A DNA stretch of 64,000 nt from Steromphala cineraria (Eukaryota > Mollusca > Gastropoda > Trochida > Trochidae). Numbering within the stretch: position 1 is the first letter of the stretch; every line of letters starts with the position of its first letter. The translations under genes were made by a program, and so were the position numbers. A model generated the notes under the pieces. It saw only the letters and a list, made by a program, of their open reading frames with translations, had not been told where the DNA came from and searched no databases. Shown in pieces: positions 25,201-38,370 of this stretch. The stretch lies in NCBI GenBank assembly GCA_916613615.1, contig OU744731.1:58968289-59032288 (forward strand), given 5' to 3'.

Positions 25201-26147
25201 CTGTTTTGATAAATCTAATAACCACACGTTTGACATTAAACATGGTCTAAGGTAATTTGATAAAGCAATGTGTTCATATCCAATGAATTAAAGATGTTTT
25301 ACTCGAGCAAGTGAGAACAGCGAAAAAACACCTTTGCCATGACCAGGTCATTTTCAAATATTGAAATGTTTTTCACATACCTGCAAACATAACATAATGA
25401 GAGGGATATGTGAATTATAGGAATCAAGCAATCAATTCAGTCATAATGTCAAATCATTTCATGTAATTGTTTTTTATCACAGAAATCTATCTAAAATTTC
25501 TGACCATTATTGACCATAAGTCATTTTTATATTAGTTGGCTAGCCATTTAGAATTGCATAGAACAAAACAGTGTATTGTGTAATACAATTATTGCAATAT
25601 TATTTTCATGGAGCAATATCATCAATCAACTAATATCAAGTATATTTATTTAGATATCTTGTTTTAGGCACAGTTACTTCAGAAACGTGCAAGAACATTT
25701 AATGTACAAGAATAATGTGTAGATCGTAAAGGGTCATTTTGCAGTAACTTAAAGTGTCAGTTATTTATAAAACGAAACGACAATTAGATTTTCAAAAATT
25801 AACGTTTTATTCAATTATTGAATTTTGGAAAACCTCTGGAAACTTTTTAACCCTTGTTGTGCATACCAATTATATGTTCTTGTAAAGGCTTTCATGTCAT
25901 GTCAAGATTATCCTCTAGTTTAAACGAAATAATTTGCATTGTAGATAATAGAGATTAGGAAAGTTAACTATTACGGAATCGTTATTTACATGTTTACGTA
26001 TTGATTAACTTCATATAAGTTAAATAAGCGATAAACATTAATTTTGTCAAATGTACAATTGCAAACATCGTCATATAGGACAAGGACAGCCAATTAAGAT
26101 TCCAAATTATTTACACGTCATTTCAAGTTCGATTTCAACGAATAATT

Positions 26148-26444
26148 TCACATTACATGTTCGTCAGCAAGCATCAAAGGAAGAAGTTGTATGAGGTCAT
26201 GTAATTCCAACAGTAAGCGTCTGACAATAACTGTTTGTAAAAGGTAATGCTTTTTAAATTCTTCTTGTTCCAAAGTTGTCAAAGATCCTGTGTTAAATGA
26301 TTTTAACCTTGCAATCTTGACGGATTCTTTTTTTGACAAAAACACCACAAATGAGACAAATGCCAAATGCCAGCACAGACCAAAGGAACAAATACCAGAC
26401 AATATTACAGAGCAATTGATGAGATGGACAACAAAGTCCTGACA
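26148..26444 (-). CDS. Candidate terminal exon with membrane helix, B1 copy (open)
   Basis: Same segment as in unit A, but open from the putative acceptor to a TGA at 26148, giving about 98 residues. The order is a short lead, one membrane-helix-like stretch, a lysine-rich boundary (LSKKESVKIARLKS), then an amphipathic C-terminus ending LLPLMLADEHVM. No upstream exon was identified on the minus strand. A decayed relative lies near 37.2 kb and near 12.3 kb in unit A, so the segment is a repeated family. The product and whether it is expressed are unknown. An unannotated element-borne exon is an equal possibility. Confidence 0.3.
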   Translation of the reverse strand, partial: CQDFVVHLINCSVILSGICSFGLCWHLAFVSFVVFLSKKESVKIARLKSFNTGSLTTLEQEEFKKHYLLQTVIVRRLLLELHDLIQLLPLMLADEHVM

Positions 26445-27035
26445 CTAAGAAGACAACAGCAGACATTTAGATACAAGCATCAGAATGTGACAATATCAAG
26501 CTCCTAGAGTGGATGTCCTCTAACACCACAGATCAGACTAATGAATAGCATCTAAAATCACGTAGACAGGGAAACAAAATATCTTATTGTGGCCTCACAT
26601 GTGTATATCTAATCGCACATCGATTTATGAGAGACATAAGGTAGCTATCGTATTTGAGGAGATACCACTGCTGAGCGAAATAAGTGCAAATATCATACGA
26701 TTAAGCGTTTCGTTCGGCCAAAACCCATGGCATTTGGAGTACCTGGGGATGAATCATTTTCCAATCACATACTTGATTATTTAATCATAACAATAATAGA
26801 ACAACTTCAGGCCAAATTTGTGAATCAAAAGGGTCCAAAATTCAAACATCAATTCATTTCAATGTTCTTATAAAATTGTCATTTCAACATTATTCTTTGT
26901 AAACTGTTGTTTTCTAATAATGTTTTATCTCAGTTTATTGTAGAAATATGAAAGAATTGTTGCAGGCTTACAACATAATTTTCTGTATGCCATCTCGTTA
27001 GTGTATGCCATCTGCCTTGATGTATCCGTCTTAAC

Positions 27036-27905
27036 GGGATGCGGAAAAGCTGTACCCAAAACGAACTCATCCCCACCGGAAATTCGTACCCACGGAAGAC
27101 TTTCTACCCAAAAATATCCGAGAACTCGTACCCATATTTTTTTAGATAAATAAATGATATTGATTTTGTATGATATTTATTGCATTGTTTGGTATAATTA
27201 AACAGTACTATGACATAACAAAATACATTTACTTTGTGTCCGATGAGAATGATATATTTGTTAAATTTTAGTCATCATTACATACCATATTGTGAACTAA
27301 AAACATGTTTTTCATCCTCCTTTCATGTAAAAGACGAAGATGTTAACATATACAACAAAAATATCACCGAGGTAATCATAAATACTGCTAACGTAGCCAT
27401 TCCAACCAAAAGAACTCACAATAATATACCTGTACCAAACAGGCATGTAGGCTCCCAATGTATCACCAAAAATAATATTTATCGCTCCCATAATTTGGAT
27501 TACTGGTAGGACTTGGGCACAGGGCAAAATGGTTAAAACTCTTCATTAAAAGTTCACGATGTGGCTACCCCCCGGCGCTTTACTAAAGTATCTGGTAATT
27601 TTCTCAGTACCAAATATTCAACTACAATTTGATTTCATCACAATTAAAAAAGCCATTTCAAATACTTCTTTAAAGCTTTGTACCTCAATATAATTTCCCA
27701 TACACAATATGTTCTTTCTATCTCTTTCAGGTACAATGCCATGTCACACCACTATTTATTTATTTATTGTTTGGTAATAACGTAAAATAATAATTTATTT
27801 ATGATATAAGTACATCTTAAACCAAAAATAAAAAAGTGGGTACGAGTTCTCCTGCAGATTTGGGTACGAGTTTTCCGATTTTTGTGGGTACGAGTTTTCC
27901 TACAG
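27036..27905. mobile_element. Foldback/MITE-like element, B1 copy
   Basis: Counterpart of 4408-5304. The flanks here are perfect direct repeats CCGTCTTAAC (27026-27035 and 27906-27915). The C run is only six bases. No transposase is encoded. The 9-10-bp duplication and internally repetitive inverted termini suit foldback or Mutator-like non-autonomous elements, but the superfamily is not determined. Confidence 0.77.
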
Positions 27906-28434
27906 CCGTCTTAACATATTGATTAATGTTAGTAAAGTTCTGTGAAGTTTCTGTTTAGAACCTGTGCCCTTTGACCATAATTATCTTCCTGCCATCTCAT
28001 TATTGTATACCATCTGCCTTGAGTACGAAGTCGTGATATGAACTCATTACCATATTAGAAACTGTGCCAGCCATTTAAAAACTTACCAAAAACGATGATT
28101 TTGCATTTGATGTTTTGAGCAATGAACATTTTTAATTAGCAGTTGAAGCGTACCTGTTTCAAACCTCTTGCACTACGAAGGGTACAGCAATCATACAAAT
28201 TCCTGCATGGACATCAGCTCCCATAGGCGAATAATCTTTATTTGTTTAAAGGAGTGTTCTATCCTCACAGTGGCAATTTTTTATTTTTGTCAATAATATG
28301 AACGTGACACAGTATCTAAATGAGACAACGCTCATTATTTACTGTAGGTTGTTGGTTCATCATAGTAGCGTCAAGTTCAAGGTCAACTCCATCCTCTGCA
28401 ATTCGCCTATAGAGCAAGACCTTGAACTTGACAA

Positions 28435-29373
28435 GGAGTTGAAGACGCCACATCATGTATTCTACACAGAATTCTGGAACATCTCGAGACCCCTACTGCA
28501 CATGCACGAATTCTATTTTTGGACTTCTCATCAGCATTTAATACCATGCAACCTCATATTCTAATAAGAAAGCTTGCGGCATTAAACGTTGATTCAAACC
28601 TCATCAAATGGATATCATCATTTCTCTTGGAAAGATCACAATATGTTAAAATAAAGAACACGGTTTCAAGAAAACTCACTATAAATACCGGCGCTCCACA
28701 GGGATGTGTATTATCGCCCGTACTGTTTATACTGTATACGAATGACTGCACTAGCGTCAACGAGAACTGTTCTTTATTTAAAAATGCGGATGATTCAGCA
28801 CTGACCTCCTGTCTATTCAAAGATGAAACAGCTTACATGAGCGAGATATCAAGACTCGTGAAGTGGTGTGAAGATAATTATCTCCAATTAAATACAAAGA
28901 AAACAAAAGAACTTGTAATTGACTTCCGAAGAAATAAATCGACCACTACTCCTGTTGTCATCAACGGGGAAACCGTAGAGGTTGTCTCCAACTACAAATA
29001 TTTGGGTACACTAATTGATGATAAATTAACCTTCTCATCACATGTGGATTATGTATATAAGAAGTGCCAAATGCGACTCCACTTTCTGCGGAAGCTTAGG
29101 TCATTTAACATTGACTCTCCCTTGTTGTCTTTATTTTATTCAAGTTGTATTGAATCCGTTCTCGCTTTTAACATACAGTCATGGTGTGGAAATTTGTCTT
29201 TTTGTCTAAGAGGTAAACAGTTACTTATACATTATCAAAATGACCATATTTCACTTGATATTCAACGTTTACACCTTTACAGAAAATGTGTTTCCTACAT
29301 AAGTATATTTATGACCTTTGAAGGGATACTAGTGGAGATGGTTTCCATATTAAGTATCAGCAAAACTTTATAA
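28435..29373 (+). pseudogene. LINE reverse transcriptase fragment, B1 (3' half deleted)
   Basis: Same element as in unit A. It keeps PQGCVLSP and NADDSAL but stops matching after QSWCGNLSF (about 29203). There a 942-bp deletion joins it to Helentron-like sequence, and at 29287 the frame runs into the start of B2 before its stop. Two in-frame TGA codons (28423-28425 and 28429-28431) lie just upstream, created by a short inverted insertion. The residues after ~29203 are therefore chimeric and not enzyme. Confidence 0.85.
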
Positions 29374-30509
29374 CCTAAATGTGGTTGTCCCTTACGGTAA
29401 ATTTCAAATCAACTCAATGTTTTTGTTACTTGACAACTTTGAATATCTGATGAGTAATATTAACAAAGGTAGAATAAATGAATATCAATATATCCATAAA
29501 CGCTGTCATTTGAAACGTTCACAATGTTATCAAATCGAATAACTAATGCTTAATGGAACCATCTGTTTTGATAAATCTAATAACCACACGTTTGACATTA
29601 AACATGGTCTAAGGTAATTTGATAAAGCAATGTGTTCATATCCAATGAATTAAAGATGTTTTACTCGAGCAAGTGAGAACAGCGAAAAAACACCTTTGCC
29701 ATGACCAGGTCATTTTCAAATATTGAAATGTTTTTCACATACCTGCAAACATAACATAATGAGAGGGATATGTGAATTATAGGAATCAAGCAATCAATTC
29801 AGTCATAATGTCAAATCATTTCATGTAATTGTTTTTTATCACAGAAATCTATCTAAAATTTCTGACCATTATTGACCATAAGTCATTTTTATATTTGTTG
29901 GCTAGCCATTTAGAATTGCATAGAACAAAACAGTGTATTGTGTAATACAATTATTGCAATATTATTTTCATGGAGCAATATCATCAATCAACTAATATCA
30001 AGTATATTTATTTAGATATCTTGTTTTAGGCACAGTTACTTCAGAAACGTGCAAGAACATTTAATGTACAAGAATAATGTGTAGATCGTAAAGGGTCATT
30101 TTGCAGTAACTTAAAGTGTCAGTTATTTATAAAACGAAACGACAATTAGATTTTCAAAAATTAACGTTTTATTCAATTATTGAATTTTGGAAAACCTCTG
30201 GAAACTTTTTAACCCTTGTTGTGCATACCAATTATATGTTCTTGTAAAGGCTTTCATGTCATGTCAAGATTATCCTCTAGTTTAAACGAAATAATTTGCA
30301 TTGTAGATAATAGAGATTAGGAAAGTTAACTATTACGGAATCGTTATTTACATGTTTACGTATTGATTAACTTCATATAAGTTAAATAAGCGATAAACAT
30401 TAATTTTGTCAAATGTACAATTGCAAACATCGTCATATAGGACAAGGACAGCCAATTAAGATTCCAAATTATTTACACGTCATTTCAAGTTCGATTTCAA
30501 CGAATAATT

Positions 30510-30806
30510 TCACATTACATGTTCGTCAGCAAGCATCAAAGGAAGAAGTTGTATGAGGTCATGTAATTCCAACAGTAAGCGTCTGACAATAACTGTTTGT
30601 AAAAGGTAATGCTTTTTAAATTCTTCTTGTTCCAAAGTTGTCAAAGATCCTGTGTTAAATGATTTTAACCTTGCAATCTTGACGGATTCTTTTTTTGACA
30701 AAAACACCACAAATGAGACAAATGCCAAATGCCAGCACAGACCAAAGGAACAAATACCAGACAATATTACAGAGCAATTGATGAGATGGACAACAAAGTC
30801 CTGACA
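30510..30806 (-). CDS. Candidate terminal exon with membrane helix, B2 copy (open)
   Basis: Exact positional duplicate of the B1 segment (offset 4362), with the same residues over the whole open stretch. It exists because of the recent tandem duplication, so it is not independent evidence of function. Confidence 0.3.
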   Translation of the reverse strand, partial: CQDFVVHLINCSVILSGICSFGLCWHLAFVSFVVFLSKKESVKIARLKSFNTGSLTTLEQEEFKKHYLLQTVIVRRLLLELHDLIQLLPLMLADEHVM

Positions 30807-31397
30807 CTAAGAAGACAACAGCAGACATTTAGATACAAGCATCAGAATGTGACAATCTCAAGCTCCTAGAGTGGATGTCCTCTAACACCACAGATCAGAC
30901 TAATGAATAGCATCTAAAATCACGTAGACAGGGAAACAAATTTTTTTATTGTGGCCTCACATGTGTATATCTAATCGCACATCGATTTATGAGAGACATA
31001 AGGTAGCTATCGTATTTGAGGAGATACCACTGCTGAGCGAAATAAGTGCAAATATCATACGATTAAGCGTTTCGTTCGGCCAAAACCCATGGCATTTGGA
31101 GTACCTGGGGATGAATCATTTTCCAATCACATACTTGATTATTTAATCATAACAATAATAGAACAACTTCAGGCCAAATTTGTGAATCAAAAGGGTCCAA
31201 AATTCAAACATCAATTCATTTCAATGTTCTTATAAAATTGTCATTTCAACATTATTCTTTGTAAACTGTTGTTTTCTAATAATGTTTTATCTCAGTTTAT
31301 TGTAGAAATATGAAAGAATTGTTGCAGGCTTACAACATAATTTTCTGTATGCCATCTCGTTAGTGTATGCCATCTGCCTTGATGTATCCGTCTTAAC

Positions 31398-32267
31398 GGG
31401 ATGCGGAAAAGCTGTACCCAAAACGAACTCATCCCCACCGGAAATTCGTACCCACGGAAGACTTTCTACCCAAAAATATCCGAGAACTCGTACCCATATT
31501 TTTTTAGATAAATAAATGATATTGATTTTGTATGATATTTATTGCATTGTTTGGTATAATTAAACAGTACTATGACATAAAAAAATACATTTACTTTGTG
31601 TCCGATGAGAATGATATATTTGTTAAATTTTAGTCATCATTACATACCATATTGTGAACTAAAAACATGTTTTTCATCCTCCTTTCATGTAAAAGACGAA
31701 GATGTTAACATATACAACAAAAATATCACCGAGGTAATCATAAATACTGCTAACGTAGCCATTCCAACCAAAAGAACTCACAATAATATACCTGTACCAA
31801 ACAGGCATGTAGGCTCCCAATGTATCACCAAAAATAATATTTATCGCTCCCATAATTTGGATTACTGGTAGGACTTGGGCACAGGGCAAAATGGTTAAAA
31901 CTCTTCATTAAAAGTTCACGATGTGGCTACCCCCCGGCGCTTTACTAAAGTATCTGGTAATTTTCTCAGTACCAAATATTCAACTACAATTTGATTTCAT
32001 CACAATTAAAAAAGCCATTTCAAATACTTCTTTAAAGCTTTGTACCTCAATATAATTTCCCATACACAATATGTTCTTTCTATCTCTTTCAGGTACAATG
32101 CCATGTCACACCACTATTTATTTATTTATTGTTTGGTAATAACGTAAAATAATAATTTATTTATGATATAAGTACATCTTAAACCAAAAATAAAAAAGTG
32201 GGTACGAGTTCTCCTGCAGATTTGGGTACGAGTTTTCCGATTTTTGTGGGTACGAGTTTTCCTACAG
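31398..32267. mobile_element. Foldback/MITE-like element, B2 copy
   Basis: Duplicate of the B1 element created by the 4362-bp tandem duplication. The same CCGTCTTAAC flanks occur at 31388-31397 and 32268-32277. Confidence 0.77.
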
Positions 32268-32796
32268 CCGTCTTAACATATTGATTAATGTTAGTAAAGT
32301 TCTGTGAAGTTTCTGTTTAGAACCTGTGCCCTTTGACCATAATTATCTTCCTGCCATCTCATTATTGTATACCATCTGCCTTGAGTACGAAGTCGTGATA
32401 TGAACTCATTACCATATTAGAAACTGTGCCAGCCATTTAAAAACTTACCAAAAACGATGATTTTGCATTTGATGTTTTGAGCAATGAACATTTTTAATTA
32501 GCAGTTGAAGCGTACCTGTTTCAAACCTCTTGCACTACGAAGGGTACAGCAATCATACAAATTCCTGCATGGACATCAGCTCCCATAGGCGAATAATCTT
32601 TATTTGTTTAAAGGAGTGTTCTATCCTCACAGTGGCAATTTTTTATTTTTGTCAATAATATGAACGTGACACAGTATCTAAATGAGACAACGCTCATTAT
32701 TTACTGTAGGTTGTTGGTTCATCATAGTAGCGTCAAGTTCAAGGTCAACTCCATCCTCTGCAATTCGCCTATAGAGCAAGACCTTGAACTTGACAA

Positions 32797-33705
32797 GGAG
32801 TTGAAGACGCCACATCATGTATTCTACACAGAATTCTGGAACATCTCGAGACCCCTACTGCACATGCACGAATTCTATTTTTGGACTTCTCATCAGCATT
32901 TAATACCATGCAACCTCATATTCTAATAAGAAAGCTTGCGGCATTAAACGTTGATTCAAACCTCATCAAATGGATATCATCATTTCTCTTGGAAAGATCA
33001 CAATATGTTAAAATAAAGAACACGGTTTCAAGAAAACTCACTATAAATACCGGCGCTCCACAGGGATGTGTATTATCGCCCGTACTGTTTATACTGTATA
33101 CGAATGACTGCACTAGCGTCAACGAGAACTGTTCTTTATTTAAAAATGCGGATGATTCAGCACTGACCTCCTGTCTATTCAAAGATGAAACAGCTTACAT
33201 GAGCGAGATATCAAGACTCGTGAAGTGGTGTGAAGATAATTATCTCCAATTAAATACAAAGAAAACAAAAGAACTTGTAATTGACTTCCGAAGAAATAAA
33301 TCGACCACTACTCCTGTTGTCATCAACGGGGAAACCGTAGAGGTTGTCTCCAACTACAAATATTTGGGTACACTAATTGATGATAAATTAACCTTCTCAT
33401 CACATGTGGATTATGTATATAAGAAGTGCCAAATGCGACTCCACTTTCTGCGGAAGCTTAGGTCATTTAACATTGACTCTACCTTGTTGTCTTTATTTTA
33501 TTCAAGTTGTATTGAATCCGTTCTCGCTTTTAACATACAGTCATGGTGTGGAAATTTGTCTTTTTGTCTAAGAGGTAAACAGTTACTTATACATTATCAA
33601 AATGACCATATTTCACTTGATATTCAACGTTTACACCTTTACAGAAAATTCATCACGGCTGCAAACATGAATCATCTTAGGTTTAACAGTCTTTTTGCTG
33701 CCTGA
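32797..33705 (+). pseudogene. LINE reverse transcriptase fragment, B2 (3' half deleted)
   Basis: Duplicate of the B1 fragment with the same deletion junction and the same upstream inverted insertion. After 33648 the frame continues into sequence matching A 7617 onwards instead of the tandem junction. It differs from B1 by one Pro-to-Thr change near 33481 in the shared part. Confidence 0.85.
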
Positions 33706-34663
33706 TGATAGATTGAACATTGCCTAGTGTTATATTGCCACTGAACTACAAGTTTTCAATCATTCATATATCATAATCATTCATAACGAAAGTAGGATTG
33801 ACCACATTTAAATGTTTCGAATTTCAATGTTAATGTTTAATCTAATTTTAATGAGATTTATCCGGGATTGTATGTTCTTTTAGCTTTGTAATGATATATA
33901 CAACAAGTACTTATCATGTGTCGTTGGTTAGCAAGGATTTTTCAAACATACCCACCAAAACACCCGTTTTCCAAAATGCAAACTTTGACCCTTCCTCGTA
34001 ACCGGAAATGACTGTTCTTGAAGACCTTGCTTATGTCTAAGTCTCATGCAAAACTCATTAAGTTCTATCGTCCGGTTTTTGAGTTATCTGCCCTTGAATT
34101 TTGCGATTTTTAGATTTTGGTCAACTTTGAAAGGTCACAGCAACAATAGTATTGTAGTTAAGAACTTTAAAAGAAAACATTGTAAACAACACTGCTTCAG
34201 CTAATTCAGTATGAATTTCAGTTCTCTAGTGCAAGTATCTTCAGAGGAGAAGATTGTCAAAGGCGGGTGGGGTCGGAAATGGTCGAAAATGCACTAAAAG
34301 CAAGATGGCGGTCAAACCACGTGACCTACAAATTTGTCATGATTCACTTTTTTCATTATTTTTGATTGCGCATCTTTTAAAAAAATTCAAGCCTCTAAGT
34401 GCATTAAAAAAATATCAATGTTAAAATTTCGATTTTGGAATCGAACTGGACCTTTAACGTACGAGTCGATTTTGCCCAAAAGCTTAGCACGTCGATTCCA
34501 GGGTAAGGTCTATCAGCATGCCAAGTTTCATCACATTTGGAGCAGCCGTTTGAGCTGCAGCTCGTTCACAAAAAAAGTACAAATAATAATAAGGAAAAAA
34601 AATAAGAACTTGAAGAAATCAGATAAAAACAATAGGTCTTCCAGACTTTGTCTTGAAGACCTA
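33566..34663 (-). mobile_element. Helentron-like element 1 remnant (unit B)
   Basis: Unit B version of element 1. The 5' end is intact (TAGGTCTTCAAGAC on the minus strand, 34650-34663). The palindromic 3' end is missing because the 942-bp deletion that cut the LINE also removed it. Element 2 is absent. A short piece of the same element is also present at 29204-29286 in B1. Confidence 0.7.
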
Positions 34664-35685
34664 ATAAAACTTGAAATGTATATTTTATTCTTGTTCGTGC
34701 ATGTTAGGTTTGTGTAAAAAGGCCAAAATTTAAGTTTTATTTCGATCCTGAGAGACCATGTACAAATGTATGTAGAGTAAAAATTGGATGTCCTTTAGGT
34801 GTTTTGATATGGAAGACCATTCAATGTCTTAAATTCATGTCATTTAATGCAAATTCATTTAGAGGTTGAACTATTTAATGCAACCTTTCCGAAGATTGTA
34901 GCCAATCTAATGTGTTAGCAGAATAAGCATTATTTATCAGTTTCATCATCGCCAAAGTTCAAAGTGCATTAGCGACAAGAAAGCACATTTAATGTTAATT
35001 GGATAAATTAAGAAAAACATTTGTGTATATAATAAATATTTACTTAGATGACCTTCGAATAATGTATACTAATTTTTTAACCAATAACCTAATTATTTTA
35101 TATAGTGAAAATGTGAATTGGTGATGAGAATTTATAATTTTACTTTATTGTTTTAATTTTGGAAACTTTCTGGTAAATGGTTTAACATGCATGCATATTA
35201 TCTGTTCACGTAACGTCCCACACATGAAGGTTGAGAAATTTAAAAACTGTGGTCCGAATACGTTTTGGAAGTTTTGATTTAAAGTTAGGGAAACCTACTT
35301 AGGATTCAATTAATTGCGATTAACGAGTCATTACAAGTGAAATTTAATTGCAATTATATGAAAAAACATAGCATGAAAGATCTTCAAATTGCATCATGAC
35401 AACTTAATCTCTTCAATAATGTTAAATGTTAAATGTTAAAAACATGAAGCTGTTACTTGGCAAAACTAAATATTTAAAAAATAAAATTGATATGGCATTG
35501 ATTTTACAAATTAATTGGTTTTGATTGCAGCATTTGAGTGATACTGTCTTTTTCTGTTCCAATAATGCGTAATTTGCAGTTGGGATAACAGCTATATTGT
35601 ATATTTTATCATTTACAAAAACAATATTTCTATGACTTAAAATAGGTGTGAACATAAATTTGATTTTATGGGATAAATCCTTGGG

Positions 35686-35871
35686 GGACATATGCTACTT
35701 ATCAATTTATGTGTTTGTTGGCTTCCCTTACTTTTATTGAGTTTGTTTGTTTCAGCAAATAATAATTTTGAATTACATTCTTTAGCAAAAAAATTCAATG
35801 AGTCTCGAAGCAATCTAGCTGTAAATGACTTGCGTGGGAGAATAAAAATAAGGTCCCACATTCCTATTTGA
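35686..35871 (+). pseudogene. Protein-like segment 'NDLRGR', unit B copy
   Basis: Unit B counterpart of 10834-11019, with the same frame disruption after AVNDLRGR. Confidence 0.35.
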
Positions 35872-37129
35872 ATCAAGACATATTTAATTAATACATTCAT
35901 ACATCAGAATTTGTAGTGCCATGAACAGTAATTTCAAAATAATGTATGTAATAGAAAAAAACCATAAATGAATCAAAACGTCAGGAAGTGATTTAAATAG
36001 CAACAGATATTTTTAATTATTACATGGTTATAAAGAGATGAGAAAGGAGATACAGAAACCGAAGACGATAGATAATTATAAATATCAGATGCTGCATCAA
36101 GCCATAGTATGTGGATTGACGGTGTAAGACCCTTAAAAAGTAGAGCAACTATATAGATATATATGTGTTAAAGAAACACATTTGCATTTCCAGTAATTCT
36201 TTGTTTTTATTACCTAGAACTAAAAAAACAATTTTTTTTGTCAAATCAATAGTTGTTTTATATATAGTTGTAATATTTTGTCTTTGAAGTAATTCCTGTC
36301 ACATCTAGCTAACTGCAGCTTTGCATAAACCATTAGTGAAGGTGAAAGGATACTTATTTGAACGTCTGATTTGAGGTCGAAATTGGGATTGTCTATTCAA
36401 ATAACTTATCCTCAAATGTAGCATTAACGGTTTTCGAAGTTCAAAATATTGAAAAAAGAAGAACGTATTTAAAATTTACTTAGACAAAATAGTGCCAGTC
36501 GAGTGACGGACATTCTCTGTTTTTCCTCAATCTTCTTCCATACGGTTTCTTTCCTAATACATGTTTTACAAACATTTAACCATAAATACTCTTGTTTTCT
36601 TACACTTCCGAAGATTTTGTTTAATTGTCGTTATATCAATGTTTAATTAATTTTTTAGTTTAACATGGCTGCATATCTTTTTGAGAAATGTGGGAGGGGA
36701 AAATTGAAAGTATACGCCCCTTGCAACCTTAGGCTTGCACAAGGTGTTAGTAAGATAGATTTAAGGTGTGAGAGAAGGGATCTTTTAACATGTAATTGTA
36801 GAATAAAAATGTAAAAAGTGTATTTATTTCCGACTTCGTAATGGTTTTTTAGTAAGGTGTGTAAAATTACCTAAAGTGCCGTTTAAGTTCTTGCAAGGGT
36901 TTATAAACATATATATTGTTTTTCATCTTTCAGACGTTTAGATAAGAGATAATTATTGAGAACTATTAATGTGAGTCAATGACTGTTTGCGTAAATCTAA
37001 ATGGTTTTCCATTTTGACTTGACCAAAGATCATGTTGCCGAACAGTTTGTCTGCAACGTGAGCACAGGATTATTGGCAAATAGCTATTGACAAATAAATC
37101 AATTTAACATCGAAGATCAGACGAATGCA

Positions 37130-37350
37130 TACCATTCAACACCCTAGACCTGACAAATCAACACCAGCTAAAACCACAGGCCTAAGGAACAAATACCACC
37201 TAGCTTCGCACAGCAATTTCAATTAATAAGGTGGATAGCTTGCTGGTCAAAAGCTTTTATACTAAGAAGAGTACAACAGACTTTCAAATCAACACATCAG
37301 AAATCGAAAAGCTGAAGATACTTCCGTGTCCTCTAATCCTCATCTGTTGC
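37130..37350 (-). pseudogene. Decayed relative of the membrane-helix exon (unit B)
   Basis: Unit B counterpart of the decayed segment at 12290-12480, with the same layout and a few substitutions. Not open. Confidence 0.42.
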
Positions 37351-38370
37351 AGGGTGTCTTTCCATTTGATCTTAAAGTTTGCAAGCTAAGACTTTTGTCA
37401 ATAAAAAAAGAATGCTGTTTTATCCAAAAGCCGGTAATACCCCTCATTCTGCTGTTCAATACTGCATAAACATAAAAAGTATCCTTAGTTTTTGAGAAGT
37501 TAATTACCAAATTGTCGCCTATGAGATAGGGCACAATCATACTTTGTTTGACTGTATACAAAGATATGTGATTGCACATTGACATAACCACTGTCAAAGT
37601 TATTGCCTCAGGCTCTAGGATAACCTAATACAAATTTGAGCATTTTACTTTTATAAGTATTTGGTAATTACCAGCATAGTATTAGGTTACTTTTATGTTA
37701 TACCATCGCTTGAGTCTTTAAAGTTTTAATAAACATTCTCTCATTTTGATAACTTAACAATAAAATTGTTTCAAACAGATGATGGTGAAGTATTCTGTTC
37801 ATATTTCACGTCAACTCTTACTGGTAAGAACCATGGTCATTTAAATGTTTGAATAGTATTTGAGTGAACAAAGTGATTTGGAATTCTACCGAACTACCTC
37901 CTCTACCTATCTCATACAATAACCATACATTACATCAGGGTCTCAGGGTACTAACGTTACCCTAACTCAACTAATCTGTACCCTGGGCTCAGAGGCTAGA
38001 TTCGCTCGCGCGGCCGGACTTTTGATATAGCCAATCAAATCATTTTCTTCTTGAAATTTTATCAAGAAGGTTGCAAGAAAATCATTTGAGACAGGATGCA
38101 CATCAATAGTAATTCTTTGGGAGTGCGATATGACATTTTGACCTGTGAGACAATAAGGCAAAGAGAGTGAAAATTTGCAATGAATATCACCTTCAATATC
38201 ACCTTCGGCACAATCAAAGGATGATATTTACTTAAAACAAACACAGACTGAACATTAGTTTGATGGTGCTTCAGGGCATTTCTAATGGAATCGGAATATG
38301 TTCAGATGGTCTTAGACATATATGTCCGCGAAAACTACAGTCTCATATATATGAGTAGTAACATATTGTT

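Larger units (their letters stand above)
24925..29286. repeat. 4362-bp tandem duplication, copy B1
   Basis: From the TGTGTTTCCTAC motif to the AGAAAA before 29287. Every landmark in it recurs exactly 4362 bp later. It equals the part of unit A between about 2286 and 7615, minus the 942 bp deleted from the LINE. It contains a candidate exon, a foldback element and a truncated LINE reverse transcriptase. Confidence 0.97.
29287..33648. repeat. 4362-bp tandem duplication, copy B2
   Basis: Head-to-tail copy of B1. By eye it differs at fewer than ten bases: near 29894, 30855, a cluster at 30940-30946, 31581 and 33481. It is far closer to B1 than either is to unit A, so it is very recent or an assembly duplicate. 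The junction reads AGAAAA|TGTGTTTCC with at most 1-2 bp of microhomology. Confidence 0.97.
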
